A DNA stretch of 64,000 bases from Chromatiales bacterium (GTDB lineage: Bacteria; Pseudomonadota; Gammaproteobacteria; Steroidobacterales; GCA-2729495): the NCBI GenBank assembly GCA_002729495.1, contig PBYE01000043.1:1-64000 (forward strand), read 5' to 3'. Made by a program: the position numbers and the translations under genes. A model generated the notes under the pieces. The model searched no databases. It had not been told where the DNA came from and worked only from the letters and a program-made list of their open reading frames with translations. Numbering within the stretch: the first letter of the stretch is position 1; each line of letters starts with the position of its first letter. This document shows positions 63,902 to 64,000 of the stretch, one piece after another.

Positions 63902-64000
63902 GTGGATATAGATCTTATTCTGGAGCCGGACCTTAACCCGGCACAGATCACTGAAGTTGGTAAAGTAGCCGAGGGTTATGGTATCCGGGCAATCTGGACC
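63902..64000 (+). CDS. LLM-class (luciferase-like) flavin oxidoreductase, 5' end (runs off window end)
   Basis: The first 33 codons of a gene cut by the window edge. GTG 63902 has AGGAG about seven bases upstream. The translation DIDLILEPDLNP, then EVGKVAEGYGIRAIWT matches the first beta strand and helix of bacterial-luciferase-like, F420- or FMN-dependent oxidoreductases (typical pattern: a hydrophobic strand, then ARxAEexGfdslWv). Cofactor and substrate cannot be told from this part. Confidence 0.75.
   Translation, partial: MDIDLILEPDLNPAQITEVGKVAEGYGIRAIWT

Noticed and set aside
63475-63951. 158-codon minus-strand open frame at the window end
   Set aside because: It overlaps the 3' end of the kinase-TonB gene and the 5' end of the LLM gene, is Arg/Ser-rich and has no domain.

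Overview
The window reads as a chromosomal segment of a heterotrophic, aerobic, Gram-negative bacterium, most likely a gammaproteobacterium. The evidence is three large TonB-dependent outer-membrane receptors, a Skp-like lipoprotein, a MacAB-type exporter, a CpxA/CpxR-like two-component pair and the single-chain ~900-residue AceE pyruvate dehydrogenase E1. Genes are dense and mostly in short operons, often with 4-bp overlaps. I saw no rRNA, tRNA, CRISPR array, insertion sequence or prophage gene. The species cannot be named from this sequence alone.

Layout. 1-5.4 kb: the 5' part of moeA (cut by the window edge), a probably frameshifted envelope-protein gene, an orphan TorD/DmsD-type molybdoenzyme chaperone, a spinster-like MFS carrier and a Skp-like lipoprotein. 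5.5-10.1 kb: a leftward block made of a 4-hydroxybutyryl-CoA dehydratase/HpaB-family enzyme, a TetR regulator with a candidate operator, an MFS carrier and an aldo/keto reductase. 10.2-19.7 kb: an NreB-like metal exporter with a histidine-rich tail, then two paralogous TonB receptors enclosing two paralogous exported amidohydrolases. 19.8-25.6 kb: a split MacAB exporter operon and a VTT-membrane-domain/flavin-disulfide-oxidoreductase fusion with a small membrane protein. 25.6-27.8 kb: a Rieske-like protein with an altered ligand, a second MFS paralogue and an ABM-fold protein. 27.9-33.3 kb: a rightward run with a family-6-like DNA glycosylase, an APC permease, AvtA, a FabD-like acyltransferase and an FMN alpha-hydroxyacid oxidoreductase. 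33.3-37.7 kb: a CpxAR-like pair with a clear operator candidate and a divergent membrane protein, a sulfotransferase and a tiny zinc-ribbon-like protein.

37.7-47.5 kb is a leftward methylmalonyl-CoA operon: MatB-like ligase, CitE/CLYBL-like lyase, methylmalonyl-CoA mutase, PccB, PccA, MeaB, epimerase. Together they turn propionyl-CoA and (methyl)malonate into succinyl-CoA, with the mutase chaperone and perhaps a detoxifying lyase included. 47.7-56.6 kb: a penicillin-acylase-family hydrolase, aceE, then nadA-nadB followed immediately by a type II-like thioesterase. 56.6-63.5 kb: a TonB receptor followed by a TPR-sulfotransferase, divergent from a protein that joins a Ser/Thr kinase, one membrane helix and a TonB C-terminal domain. 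The last 99 bases begin a luciferase-like (LLM) oxidoreductase.

The strongest candidate for an undescribed system is the receptor / TPR-sulfotransferase / kinase-TonB module at 56.6-63.5 kb. The mirrored receptor-amidohydrolase cassette at 11.7-19.7 kb comes second. Both are inferences from domain content and gene arrangement.
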